A stretch of DNA of 64,000 nt from an uncultured Poribacteria bacterium (GTDB taxonomy: Bacteria > Poribacteria > WGA-4E > WGA-3G), in NCBI GenBank assembly GCA_951812525.1, contig OX638316.1, positions 3,280,506-3,344,505 on the forward strand, written 5' to 3'. This document shows positions 16,720 through 25,289 of this stretch, piece after piece. Both the position numbers and the translations under genes were made by a program. How positions within the stretch are numbered: position 1 is the first letter of the stretch; each line of letters starts with the position of its first letter. The notes below the pieces were generated by a model. It searched no databases and had not been told where the DNA came from. It was given only the letters and a program-made list of their open reading frames with translations.

Positions 16720-17733
16720 ATGCAAACTCACGTCTATTTCTCCATAGCAGGAGAAAACAGGGTCGCCATTTATACATTTGATGTTTCTGATGGTAGCATT
16801 GAATTTCAAGAAAATATTGAGGTCAGCGGTTCTCCCGGTCCTTTAGCACTCTCGCCGTGTGGCAACTACCTGTATGCCGGGCTGCGATCCAGCCGAGAAA
16901 TCGCAAGTTTTCGTGTCAATGAAGAGACGAAACACCTCACACACTTGCGGACAGTCCAGTTAGATGCCGATACGTGCTATATTGCGACGGACAAGACTGG
17001 GAGTTTTCTGCTTTCTGCCTATTACGGTGCTGGCAAGGTTACCGTCCACGCAATTGGTGACGATAAAACCGTCCAAGGTGAACCGCTTCAGACCGTTGAA
17101 ACCGATATACATGCACACTGTATTGAGACAGATGCCTCAAACCGATTTGCATTCGTGCCGCATACCGTCCCTCGAAACGCTGTCTATCAGTTCCAATTCG
17201 ATGCGGGTACAGGTTTGCTCACGCAAAACCCTTTCGGAAATCTCAATCCGGGTGCTCCAATCGGACCGCGGCATTTCTGTTTTCATCCGAGCAAACCGGT
17301 TCTCTATTTTTCAAATGAACAGGGATCCAGCGTCTCTGCGTACACGCTTCGAGAAGGAGATACACCCGGAATCTTGGTAGATCTACAGGAAGACCTTTCT
17401 ACGCTCCCCGCAGATTTTGATGAGGACAACACCTGTGCGCAGATTCACGTCGATCCGCAAGGCAAGTTTCTCTATGTTTCCAATCGTGGACACGACAGTA
17501 TCGCAGGATTCGCCATTGACGAAGAGAGCGGCAAATTAAGTGCTGTCGGACATCAACTCACCGAACCTACGCCACGTGTTTTCAATATTGACGAGACAGG
17601 TAATTTCCTCTTTGTCGGCGGGCAAGGTTCTGGTAGACTTGCCACCTACCGTATCGACCGAGAAACTGGGACGTTATCGCCGCTCGCGAACTTCGCAATC
17701 GGTGAAAGCCCGATGTGGGTACTGTTTATGTAA
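16720..17733 (+). CDS. Lactonase family beta-propeller protein
   Basis: A 337-residue protein of the 6-phosphogluconolactonase-like (YkgB/Pgl) beta-propeller family. Repeated blade motifs are visible: GPLALSPCGNYLYAG, YIATDKTGSFLLSAYYG, PRHFCFHPSKPVLYFSNE, IHVDPQGKFLYVSNRG and PRVFNIDETGNFLFVGGQ. There is no signal peptide, so it is probably cytoplasmic. The family includes true 6-phosphogluconolactonases as well as unassigned lactonases, so the substrate is open. tmk begins 11 bases after its stop, suggesting co-transcription. The start at 16720 is preceded only by a weak purine tract. Confidence 0.9.
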   Translation: MQTHVYFSIAGENRVAIYTFDVSDGSIEFQENIEVSGSPGPLALSPCGNYLYAGLRSSREIASFRVNEETKHLTHLRTVQLDADTCYIATDKTGSFLLSAYYGAGKVTVHAIGDDKTVQGEPLQTVETDIHAHCIETDASNRFAFVPHTVPRNAVYQFQFDAGTGLLTQNPFGNLNPGAPIGPRHFCFHPSKPVLYFSNEQGSSVSAYTLREGDTPGILVDLQEDLSTLPADFDEDNTCAQIHVDPQGKFLYVSNRGHDSIAGFAIDEESGKLSAVGHQLTEPTPRVFNIDETGNFLFVGGQGSGRLATYRIDRETGTLSPLANFAIGESPMWVLFM

Positions 17734-17744
17734 AAAGAGGGAAA

Positions 17745-18365
17745 ATGGCACAACGCGGAATTTTCATTACATTTGAAGGTGTGGAAGGTGCTGGCAAGAC
17801 CACACAAGCAGAACGACTCGCAGATGCCTTGGGTCCCAATGTGGTACGCACCCGCGAACCCGGAGGCACACCCATTTCTGAGCGGATTCGAGACCTCTTT
17901 TTTGCATCCGAAGGCATAACACCGATGACAGAGTTACTGCTGATTGCTGCCGCACGCGCCCAACATGTGGACGAACTCATACATCCAGCATTGAAGGCAA
18001 ATAAAATTGTTATATGCGATAGGTTTATTGATGCCTCTGTGGCTTATCAGGGATATCGCGGTGGCATCGACCTTGAACTTATTCAGCAATTAAATCACAC
18101 TGCCACTAGTGGTCTAATGCCCGACCTCACCTTTGTCCTCGACCTGCCGCCAGAGATCGGTATACAAAGACAACAGGACAGTGCTACAGATCGCAACCGT
18201 TTGGACAACGAGCCGTTAGAATCCCATCGCAAGGTTCGCGAAGGGTACCTGTTCGCTGCGAGATCTGACCCACATCGCGTCAAAGTGATAGATGCAACAC
18301 AGTCTCCAGACGCTGTCCATGCTGACCTCTTAGCCGAATATCAGAGGTTTATCCTCTCTCGGTAG
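17745..18365 (+). CDS. tmk: Thymidylate kinase
   Basis: Phosphorylates dTMP to dTDP. The 206-residue length fits. It has the P-loop ITFEGVEGAGKTTQ at residues 8-21, the TREPGGTPISE substrate motif, the VICDRFIDASVAYQGYRGG DR motif, and a lid region RQQDSATDRNRLDNE. The ATG at 17745 is preceded by AGAGGG at good spacing; an upstream in-frame start would overlap the lactonase and lacks support. A hairpin repeat begins at its stop, followed by holB about 100 bases on. Confidence 0.96.
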   Translation: MAQRGIFITFEGVEGAGKTTQAERLADALGPNVVRTREPGGTPISERIRDLFFASEGITPMTELLLIAAARAQHVDELIHPALKANKIVICDRFIDASVAYQGYRGGIDLELIQQLNHTATSGLMPDLTFVLDLPPEIGIQRQQDSATDRNRLDNEPLESHRKVREGYLFAARSDPHRVKVIDATQSPDAVHADLLAEYQRFILSR

Positions 18366-18388
18366 ACGAGGTTTCCTAACCTCGCCAA
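18362..18388. repeat. Intergenic hairpin repeat between tmk and holB
   Basis: GTAGACGAGGTTTCCTAACC followed by TCGCC forms a GGCGAGGTT/AACCTCGCC-type hairpin with a short loop. Closely similar units occur at 34826-34848 and 45347-45372. Confidence 0.7.
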
Positions 18389-18463
18389 TTCAACCGGTAT
18401 AAGTAATTCTAAAATTTACCATAAAGCTTCCTATCAAAGTAGGAAAACCTGTTCAAGGGAAAA

Positions 18464-19420
18464 ATGCAAACTTCAATCATTGGACACCAACAAATTGTTG
18501 AACAACTCCAGCGAACCGTAGCATCGGATCGTATTGCCGGGGCATACCTTTTCGTCGGACCGAAGGGTGTTGGGAAAGAGAGAGTCGCTCACCATTTCGC
18601 GCAACTCATCTTTTGTCAGCAAGACACACAGCCACCCACAGTGTGCGGAACATGTCTCGCCTGCCGGAAAGCGGATTCTGGCAACCATCCAGATCTCCAG
18701 CTCATCCGACCTGAAGGCAGTCTGCTGAGAATAGGACAAATTCGGCAGTTGCAAAAACAGATTATCTACGAACCGCTTGAAGCGAGTCGGAAGGTTTACA
18801 TCTTGACGGACGTAGAGCGGATGAATGCAGAGGCGGAAAACTGTTTGCTCAAGACCCTTGAAGAGCCACCTGCATCCTCCGTTTTGATTCTGCTCACATC
18901 AAACATCGAGGCACTACTACCAACAACCCGTTCTCGATGCCAAATTCTCCAATTTCATCCGATGCCAACGCGAGAATTAGCGGAAGTCTTGACAGATCAA
19001 TTTTCAGTCGCACCCGAGCAAGCGACAACGCTCGCAATCGCCGCAGGTGGAGCAATCGGAAAAGCACTCACCCAACTTGAGAAGGGTGGCACGTTTACCG
19101 AAGAAGTCCCGGAAATCCTCAAGGAAACGGATTTATTAGCCGCTTTTAGACTCGCTGAAAACCTTAAAGATAATCCTGAAATTTTAGACGAATTGGTCAC
19201 GTGGTATCGCGATCTACTCTTTTTACAACAAGGCGCACCCAACGAATTGATAACACATATCCACTCGCTTGAGGAACTCCAACGCATTGCCCCTTACTAT
19301 TCCCGCTTACGTATACAACAAGCCATCCAAATTATTTTTAGCACCAAATCCCTCCTCGAAAACACAAACACGAACGCTACCTTGGCTTTAGAGGTAATGT
19401 GTTTAAAATTGCTTAAATAA
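18464..19420 (+). CDS. holB: DNA polymerase III delta' subunit
   Basis: Clamp-loader subunit that cooperates with DnaX (tau/gamma) and delta to load the sliding clamp. The 318-residue protein has IIGHQQIVEQL at the N-terminus and a P-loop FVGPKGVGKE near residue 33. A zinc-module region CGTCLACRKADSGNHPD follows, then VYILTDVERMNAEAENCLLK and the arginine-finger motif LPTTRSRCQ near residue 150. The C-terminal half is the diverged helical collar. It follows tmk on the same strand; a tmk-holB order is common in bacteria. The ATG at 18464 is preceded by AAGGGAAAA. Confidence 0.93.
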   Translation: MQTSIIGHQQIVEQLQRTVASDRIAGAYLFVGPKGVGKERVAHHFAQLIFCQQDTQPPTVCGTCLACRKADSGNHPDLQLIRPEGSLLRIGQIRQLQKQIIYEPLEASRKVYILTDVERMNAEAENCLLKTLEEPPASSVLILLTSNIEALLPTTRSRCQILQFHPMPTRELAEVLTDQFSVAPEQATTLAIAAGGAIGKALTQLEKGGTFTEEVPEILKETDLLAAFRLAENLKDNPEILDELVTWYRDLLFLQQGAPNELITHIHSLEELQRIAPYYSRLRIQQAIQIIFSTKSLLENTNTNATLALEVMCLKLLK

Positions 19421-19546
19421 CGTGAGTTCGACTTTAGCATATAGTGAATCAACGCTTCAATTGTCCTCGCTACTTTTCTCTTAAAATATGCTGTGCCTAC
19501 TAACCGTCAACTGCCAATTGCCAACTGAATAACCCTACCAATTCTC
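19421..19546. other. Short intergenic stretch with an inverted/tandem tract
   Basis: It holds an AACCGTCAACTGCCAATTGC tract (about 19502-19521), similar to tracts near 9580, 32090 and 50760. No gene is seen. Confidence 0.4.
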
Positions 19547-19575
19547 TTGACAGTATTGAAAGCCCCTGATAAATT
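19547..19575 (+). promoter_or_regulatory. Candidate promoter of the binding-lipoprotein gene
   Basis: TTGACA (19547-19552), a 17-base spacer and TAAATT (19570-19575), 64 bases before the start codon at 19639. Confidence 0.5.
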
Positions 19576-19638
19576 CTCATTAATGAATAAGGTTTGCACT
19601 AATTTTTTAAATTTAAGATTAAATAGGAGGAAGGAACG

Positions 19639-20859
19639 ATGAACTTGAAAGTTTTTACCCTAGCCCTCATAAGTTTAGTTTCAATATGGTTTGTTTGTCT
19701 TTCAGGCTGTGATGAAGCGAGACAGGTAGTGAGTTCCGAAGTTTCTGCTCCCAGCGATGTACCTGTGGTTAAAATCGGCGTGATTCAACCATCAGGCATC
19801 GCTGTCAGTTTTACGAAGGGGGCTGAACTCGCCAAAACTCAAATCAACGATAGGGGCGGGGTCCTCGGAATGCAGGTTGAGTTCCTCATTAGGGATAATC
19901 AGGGAACGCGCGACTTACCGGATGCCGCAGAAAGTATCCGTCTCGCAAGGGAATTAATTGAGCAGGAAGGTATTGTCGCATTACTGGGTCCTCTTTTCTC
20001 AACCAATTCCGAACAGGTTGGTCCTGTTGTTACCCAGCTGCGTCGTCCTATGATTCCTGCTTCGTCTGGTCAGAATGTAACAACTGTCGGTGGTGAGTTT
20101 GTTTTTCTTATTGTTGCACCGTCGTCAGTACAAGCCGCAACAATGGCGGAATTCGTAACTAAGGAAGATGAACTTAATGTGAAAACCGCTGCGATTCTTC
20201 TGCAAACTGAAGATGTCTATTCTGAAAATGTCGCCGGTGCTTTTGAGGAAAGTTTTCAGGTGTCTGGTGGAGAAATCATTGGTAACGAGGTTTATCAACG
20301 TGGCGATCGAAACTTTGACGCCCAGTTGATGAACATTAAAGCTGCAGCTCCAGATACGCTATTTATCTCCGGTTTTAATCCCGAAGTTCCCTTGGTGATG
20401 GCGCAAGCCAGAGAGATGGGAATTAAATCTATCTTTATCGGTGGCGATGGGTGGGATGAACCTGAGAAACTTCTCGGCACCTTAGATGATAATGCTTCCT
20501 TGGAAGGATCTTATTTTGTCAGAGATTTTAGCACGGAATCCCCAGAAGCAGCACCCTTTGTTGAGGCTTACACAGCTATGTTCATGATGCCACCAGATGG
20601 TCCTGCAGCCTGGGGCTACGATGCGATGTCGGTATTGGCTATCGCAATGGAAAATGCAGGGATCTTAGAGCCTGATGCAATTCGGGATGCTATAGCCAGT
20701 ATTACGGATTATCAAGGGGCAGCTGCTATTGCGGGTTACGATGCAGATCGCCACCCTATTAAAAGCGTGGCAATTCATACAATTCGTAATGGACAGATAG
20801 TCCTTTACAAAACCGTATCACGGACTGTGAGACCCAGAGAATCTGTATTTGACAGATAG
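19639..20859 (+). CDS. ABC transporter substrate-binding lipoprotein, branched-chain amino acid (LivK-like) type
   Basis: A 406-residue exported protein with a lipoprotein signal ending CLSGC near residue 29. The mature part fits the Peripla_BP_6 family: KIGVIQPSGIAVSFTKGAEL, RDNQGTRDLPDAAESIRLAR, GIVALLGPLFSTNSEQV, and FISGFNPEVPLVMAQAREMG. It should bind an amino acid or amide-like ligand outside the membrane. No permease or ATPase genes of a Liv system are adjacent, so it works with components encoded elsewhere or serves as a sensor-type binding protein. The ATG at 19639 is preceded by AGGAGGAAGGAACG, a strong ribosome binding site. Confidence 0.9.
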   Translation: MNLKVFTLALISLVSIWFVCLSGCDEARQVVSSEVSAPSDVPVVKIGVIQPSGIAVSFTKGAELAKTQINDRGGVLGMQVEFLIRDNQGTRDLPDAAESIRLARELIEQEGIVALLGPLFSTNSEQVGPVVTQLRRPMIPASSGQNVTTVGGEFVFLIVAPSSVQAATMAEFVTKEDELNVKTAAILLQTEDVYSENVAGAFEESFQVSGGEIIGNEVYQRGDRNFDAQLMNIKAAAPDTLFISGFNPEVPLVMAQAREMGIKSIFIGGDGWDEPEKLLGTLDDNASLEGSYFVRDFSTESPEAAPFVEAYTAMFMMPPDGPAAWGYDAMSVLAIAMENAGILEPDAIRDAIASITDYQGAAAIAGYDADRHPIKSVAIHTIRNGQIVLYKTVSRTVRPRESVFDR

Positions 20860-20878
20860 TCCCTATAAATCCAATCTA

Positions 20879-20906
20879 CGGAGTGCGGTCCCCAACCGCA
20901 CTCTAA
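20879..20906. repeat. Intergenic hairpin repeat
   Basis: GGAGTGCGGTCCCCAACCGC followed by ACTC forms a hairpin with GAGTGCGGT/ACCGCACTC arms just after the binding-protein gene. It belongs to the GTAGG...GGTTT...ACC-type family. Confidence 0.7.
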
Positions 20907-20940
20907 CATCGTAATTAATCCTCTCAAACCGTTTTTCTTC

Positions 20941-21548
20941 TTATTTTATTTGCGTTCCGAAAGCGTTGGAGACGACAACGAGATCCAGCACATTCACGAC
21001 ACCATCTCTGTTAACATCCGCACGGTTTTGTCCCTGCTGCCCGATGTTATTGGCAACCAGCACCATATCTTGGATATTCACGTTCCCGTCAGCGTTGACA
21101 TCCGGCGAATTCTGCGACAGCGCACTAAGATCGACGGAGAAATGCTGTTCTGTTGATCGACCCGCGTCATCTATGACGCGAAGGGCAACCTTATCGGTTT
21201 CCGATGTCAAGGCACTCGTGGTGAATGTAGCAGTGGCAGGACTACCAGTTGCGGATTGACAATCAAGTAGATTCAGATCATCGTAGCCGCCATCGGCTAC
21301 AACGAAATGAAAAAACTGTGCTTGATGCAGACCATCGGCATCAGTGATTGTAAAGGTGAACGTCACGTCAGTTCAGCGTAAACACTCTGAACGGCTGTGA
21401 TTAAGGTCTCTATGTTGGAATCTATATTCGGCTGAGCGATTCGATCACTTGGCAAAAAATAGATTAAGCCTATTTCGGATTGACCCTCTGATCCGAGGGC
21501 AATCTGAAAAGAAACGATTAGTGTTAACCAGAAACACACAAACTTCAT
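20941..21548 (-). pseudogene. Decayed secreted dockerin-repeat protein
   Basis: Two open segments on the minus strand look like the two ends of one gene. The first (21548-21363) begins with AGGAGTTT upstream and encodes a signal peptide (MKFVCFWLTLIVSFQIALGS), then about 35 residues of a mature N-terminus, before a TGA. The second (21366-20941), in another frame, has no signal and encodes a beta-rich segment followed by a dockerin type I pair: NADGNVNIQDMVLVANNIG and NRDGVVNVLDLVVVSNAFG. The abrupt switch suggests loss of the central part with a frameshift. Alternatively, sequencing or assembly error could have created the break. Confidence 0.6.
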
Positions 21549-22294
21549 TTTTAAACTCCTTTGTAATTTTTTCTGTGATAGAAATACCGTTTGGCGTTGG
21601 ACGGACTTATTTGTGCGTTGTTTTTATACTATATTAAGACAATTTATGTATTATTTTAAATATATTTATAATATGTCCTAATATATGAATTATACGGTTT
21701 TTTATAAAAAAAGCAAGTATTAAATGCGTAAAAACTTTCTGGATATGGAAGTAAGACTTAGCAACGGTGAAAGACCTGTCATATCCGAAAAAAGCGTAAG
21801 TTTTGAAACCGCACACGACAGTCAAAGTATCGGTCGCGCTCAATAGGTTCAAGGAACTTTCCGTAGCGTGCCGTATGACCCACACCGCAGGATGGCACCT
21901 GTGTTGCCCGAACTTGATTCGAGAATTGTCCCTAAGAGGACGAAAGATGTCCCAATACCGCTAAACTTCAAATAGAAGTAGCGGTAAAACCTAAAAGAAC
22001 CGGTGTGAGAGCTGCGTCAAAAGAACCCCACTCTTGTAAGTATGGGAGCGATCAATTCCAAAATGATGTTATCTTTTTAATTCCTTGTGTATTCTATGAA
22101 GCTTTAGCATCATTGAATTGGGGATTGTGCCGCGTTCTGCGAGTGCTGCCTTGGCGTAGTGTACCGGCATCAGGATCTTCGGGATAGAGAAAAGTCCGTG
22201 GGGAGAGATTGAATGGAGAGGATAGGCACGGTTTGGTATGCAGATTGCATGAATCAATGCTGCCAAACCGTGCCGACCTAATTTTAAGGGTGGT
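21549..22294. other. Long intergenic region, no gene recognised
   Basis: About 750 bases. 21600-21720 is very AT-rich and probably promoter DNA for the minus-strand dockerin gene. 21720-22200 has more balanced composition but no frame with protein-like sequence, and I could not match it to a known RNA. Near the 3' end, a perfect 12-base inverted repeat (GGCACGGTTTGG at 22225-22236 and CCAAACCGTGCC at 22263-22274) follows the stop of the minus-strand gene. It could act as a transcript end without a T-run. Confidence 0.45.
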
Positions 22295-23071
22295 TTACTT
22301 TACTTTTAATTCTGCCCACCATAGGGTCAGTGCCTCGCGCTTTGCAGGCATGCTTCCTACGATGTGTGCCTCGTCCGATGGGTGTAGTGTTTCGTGACCG
22401 TTCATGAATGTTCCGGCAGAATCACCGTCAGAACTTTCGTTGTTGCACCAATCCGGGTGGTTACCTTCCTCAAAGACATGTGAATGTTTCACCTCATGGG
22501 TGTGCCATCCGAAATTGCCGTGTTTGTGTTCCCATCCGTGTGTATGCAGGATTGAACTGATGCCATCTATGTATTGCCCAATGTATTGCAATGTATAAGT
22601 GTTGCTTTCAACATCGTGATGTAGTTTGCTGTCGAGATCGATTTCTCCTGAGATCAGGCTGTCGCGAATCTCAGTCGCAATATCTTCATCTGATGCTCTG
22701 GCATAAAGCACAACATAGGTCTTGGGACTTCCATCAAGGACATTATGTACGCCTCCACTGGTTGAGTCGAGCATCAGTAAGTAAGTCCCGCCGTGTTCTG
22801 TGGGAGTTTCGTGTATGTGCTCTCGCGAGAGGTCTAATTTATCGTGGACGATTCCTTGTGGTGCCATGACGGGGTGAACAACGGCGTGTCTATGCCACGT
22901 TCCATTCAAGTCATGGGAGTGGTAATCAGTGAAATAGATGTCAGTGAACCCTTCAAAAGTTTGGCTGTGGTTCTCGTGTGCAGAAACGTTGCTGACTGCG
23001 GTAAAGGCGGCGATGAGCATGAAAGATATGATCGCGGCCTTAATGGTTTTGGAGGAAACAAAATTTTTCAT
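22295..23071 (-). CDS. Histidine-rich secreted protein, unknown function
   Basis: A 258-residue protein with a clear signal peptide (hydrophobic IISFMLIAAFTAVSNV, cleavage likely after VSA). The mature part holds 26 histidines, many in HxH or HH pairs such as DYHSHDLNGTWHRHAVVH, HTHGWEHKHGNFGWHTHE and VKHSHVFEEGNH. This suggests metal binding in the periplasm or outside the cell, possibly for Zn, Cu or Ni. The fold is not recognised. The ATG at 23071 is preceded by AGGAGCTT on the minus strand. A 12-base inverted repeat lies after the stop. Neighbours (dockerin relic, metG) give no functional hint. Confidence 0.82.
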   Translation of the reverse strand: MKNFVSSKTIKAAIISFMLIAAFTAVSNVSAHENHSQTFEGFTDIYFTDYHSHDLNGTWHRHAVVHPVMAPQGIVHDKLDLSREHIHETPTEHGGTYLLMLDSTSGGVHNVLDGSPKTYVVLYARASDEDIATEIRDSLISGEIDLDSKLHHDVESNTYTLQYIGQYIDGISSILHTHGWEHKHGNFGWHTHEVKHSHVFEEGNHPDWCNNESSDGDSAGTFMNGHETLHPSDEAHIVGSMPAKREALTLWWAELKVK

Positions 23072-23241
23072 TTTAAGCTCCTTTATGATCGTATATTATG
23101 GAATGATAATTGTATCAGATTTATTTATGTATTTGGTTAACGGGAACTATGTTTAATTGTTTACAATATTGATATTTTATTGTCGTGATGTATATTTTAG
23201 CTAACCCAAAACTGAATGCTCTAATTCTTATTGAAGACAGA

Positions 23242-23270
23242 TTGACAGAAGGGCTTTCTTGTGGTATAAT
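23242..23270 (+). promoter_or_regulatory. Promoter of metG
   Basis: A consensus housekeeping promoter: TTGACA (23242-23247), exactly 17 bases, TATAAT (23265-23270). It lies 55 bases before the metG start codon. Confidence 0.85.
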
Positions 23271-23324
23271 TTCTAAACAAGTTAGTCAATGCAGCTTAAA
23301 CAGGAACCCAAAAAAGGAAATATA

Positions 23325-25220
23325 ATGAGTGCATTTTACGTCACCACTCCTATCTACTACGTAAACGGCGAACCACATGCAGGACACGCCTATACCACTA
23401 TCGCTGCCGATGCGCTGGCGCGCTATCACCGTCTCAAAGGCAATAAGGTTTTCTTCCTTACTGGTATTGATGAGCACGGCGCAAACGTTCATAAAGCAGC
23501 CGAAGATGCAGGTCTTACCCCACAAGATTACTGCGATAAAATGGCTCCCATATTTACAGCACTTTGGAAACGACTGAATATCTCGCACGACATCTTTATG
23601 CGCACGACAAGCAACATACACAAGCGGGGCGCAGAGAAATTCCTTACTGCCCTCTATAACAGCGGAGATGTCTACAAAGGTTCTTATGAGGGATACTATT
23701 GCCGTCCGTGTGAAAGATTTATTCCTGAAAAAGAATTGACTGACGAAAAAATTTGTCCTATTCATAAATTACCTTTGGAATGGCTTGAGGAAGAGAACTA
23801 TTTCTTTAAGCTCTCCAAGTATCAGGATCGTTTACTCGCTCACATTCATGAAAACCCTCAATTTATCTATCCCGAAAGTCGTCGCAATGAACTGTTGAGC
23901 GTCCTCAATTCCGGGTTGGAGGATATAAGCATATCTCGTTCCTCCGTCTCATGGGGAATCTCACTGCCATTTGATTCTGAGCATATCGTCTATGTTTGGA
24001 TCGAAGCATTGATGAACTATATGACAGCACTCGGTTATGAAACCGATAGTGAGCGTTATCGCACCTTTTGGCCCGCCAACGTTCACATGATGGCAAAAGA
24101 CATCACCCGTTTTCACGCCCTAATTTGGCCCGCACTGCTAATGGCTGCTAACTTACCGCTGCCGAAGCAGATTGTCGGGCACGGTTGGTTGACGAAAGAT
24201 GGCGAGGCACTGAGCAAAACACGGGGTATCTTCATTGACATGGATGGCGACATCGCAACTTATGGCATTGATGCCTTCCGTTATTACTTACTGCGCGAAT
24301 TCAGTTTCGGAAACGATGGCGACTATCGTCCCGCCCGCTTGCACGCACGCTACAACGCCGATCTCGCAAACGATTTAGGGAACCTACTCAATCGTGTCCT
24401 TGGTTTGGTTAACAAAAACTTTGAAGTGATTCCTGATCCGACGACACCAGGGGAGTTTGACGACGAAATTAGGGCGATAGCGCAGACTGCGATTGACCAA
24501 TTGGACGCACACATAAAGAAGTTCGCATTTGATAATGCACTAGAAACCATTTGGGAGTTTGTCCGACGCATCAACCGGTATGTCCAGCAGACCCAAGTCT
24601 GGACGCTCGCAAAACCTGAGACGAAACCGAGAATGGGGACTATCCTTTACAATAGTTTAGAAGCACTCCGAATCATCTCTGTACTGATTTCGCCTTTTGT
24701 TCCCGATACCGCTGAAAAAATTCAGAAACAAATTGGTTTAGAGGAGTTCGATACTGCAACAGAGTGGGGGTGTTTACCCGTAGGCATAAAAGTCAGCAGG
24801 GGTGAACCTATTTTCCCGCGCGTAGATGCCAAAAAGCAGAAACAGGCACAGCCAAAGGCGGCAGCTAAACCGAAACCGAAGACAGAACAGAAAACCGCCG
24901 ACTTAGTTTCCTTCGCTGATTTCCAAAAATTGGATCTACGGGTTGCCCGTATTCTTGCTGCTGAACCGATTGATGGAGCCGATCGACTCCTCAAAATGCA
25001 AGTTGATCTCGGCACTGAAAAACGCCAAGTGGTTGCTGGAATTGCCGAACACTACACGCCAGAGGCATTGGTAGGAAAACAGGTAATAATCGTCGCAAAT
25101 TTAGAACCTGCAACCATTCGGAATGTCGAATCACAAGGTATGGTCCTCGCCGGAAGTGGCGACGCAGTCGTCCTTGCAACCCTTGAAAAAGAGATGCCTC
25201 TCGGCACGCAAGTAAGATAG
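23325..25220 (+). CDS. metG: Methionyl-tRNA synthetase
   Basis: Class I synthetase charging tRNA-Met. The protein has 631 residues. N-terminal TTPIYYVNGEPHAGHAYT holds the HIGH-type signature (HAGH). A zinc-binding insertion shows YCRPCERFIPEKEL and CPIHKLPLEW (C-x2-C...C-x2-H). The KMSKS-type loop is ALSKTRG near residue 305. A Lys/Pro/Ala linker near residue 510 leads to a C-terminal EMAP-II/Trbp111-type tRNA-binding domain (FQKLDLRVARILAAEPIDGA). The ATG at 23325 is preceded by AAAAAGGA; an in-frame upstream codon at 23289 lacks support. A consensus promoter lies upstream. Confidence 0.97.
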   Translation: MSAFYVTTPIYYVNGEPHAGHAYTTIAADALARYHRLKGNKVFFLTGIDEHGANVHKAAEDAGLTPQDYCDKMAPIFTALWKRLNISHDIFMRTTSNIHKRGAEKFLTALYNSGDVYKGSYEGYYCRPCERFIPEKELTDEKICPIHKLPLEWLEEENYFFKLSKYQDRLLAHIHENPQFIYPESRRNELLSVLNSGLEDISISRSSVSWGISLPFDSEHIVYVWIEALMNYMTALGYETDSERYRTFWPANVHMMAKDITRFHALIWPALLMAANLPLPKQIVGHGWLTKDGEALSKTRGIFIDMDGDIATYGIDAFRYYLLREFSFGNDGDYRPARLHARYNADLANDLGNLLNRVLGLVNKNFEVIPDPTTPGEFDDEIRAIAQTAIDQLDAHIKKFAFDNALETIWEFVRRINRYVQQTQVWTLAKPETKPRMGTILYNSLEALRIISVLISPFVPDTAEKIQKQIGLEEFDTATEWGCLPVGIKVSRGEPIFPRVDAKKQKQAQPKAAAKPKPKTEQKTADLVSFADFQKLDLRVARILAAEPIDGADRLLKMQVDLGTEKRQVVAGIAEHYTPEALVGKQVIIVANLEPATIRNVESQGMVLAGSGDAVVLATLEKEMPLGTQVR

Positions 25221-25259
25221 GAATCACACGCACTCTGCTGTGTTAAAGACAGGGCAAAG

Positions 25260-25286
25260 TGGTAGGCACACGCCGTGTGCCGTAAC
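25260..25286. repeat. Intergenic hairpin repeat before the AddB-like gene
   Basis: GGTAGGCACACGCCGTGTGC followed by CGTAAC has GGCACACG/CGTGTGCC perfect arms. It resembles the units at 1291-1353 and ends just before the start at 25290. Confidence 0.75.
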
Positions 25287-25289
25287 AAG

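Noticed and set aside
21634-21885. Minus-strand 83-codon frame in the 21.5-22.3 kb gap
   Set aside because: Lies in AT-rich DNA, has a composition typical of chance frames and no signal, motif or ribosome binding site.
21890-22200. Possible RNase P, SRP, tmRNA or group II intron RNA
   Set aside because: I compared conserved cores by eye (for example GAGGAAAGTCC, GGAAGGNAGCAGCC, GTGYG and domain V) and found none of them intact.
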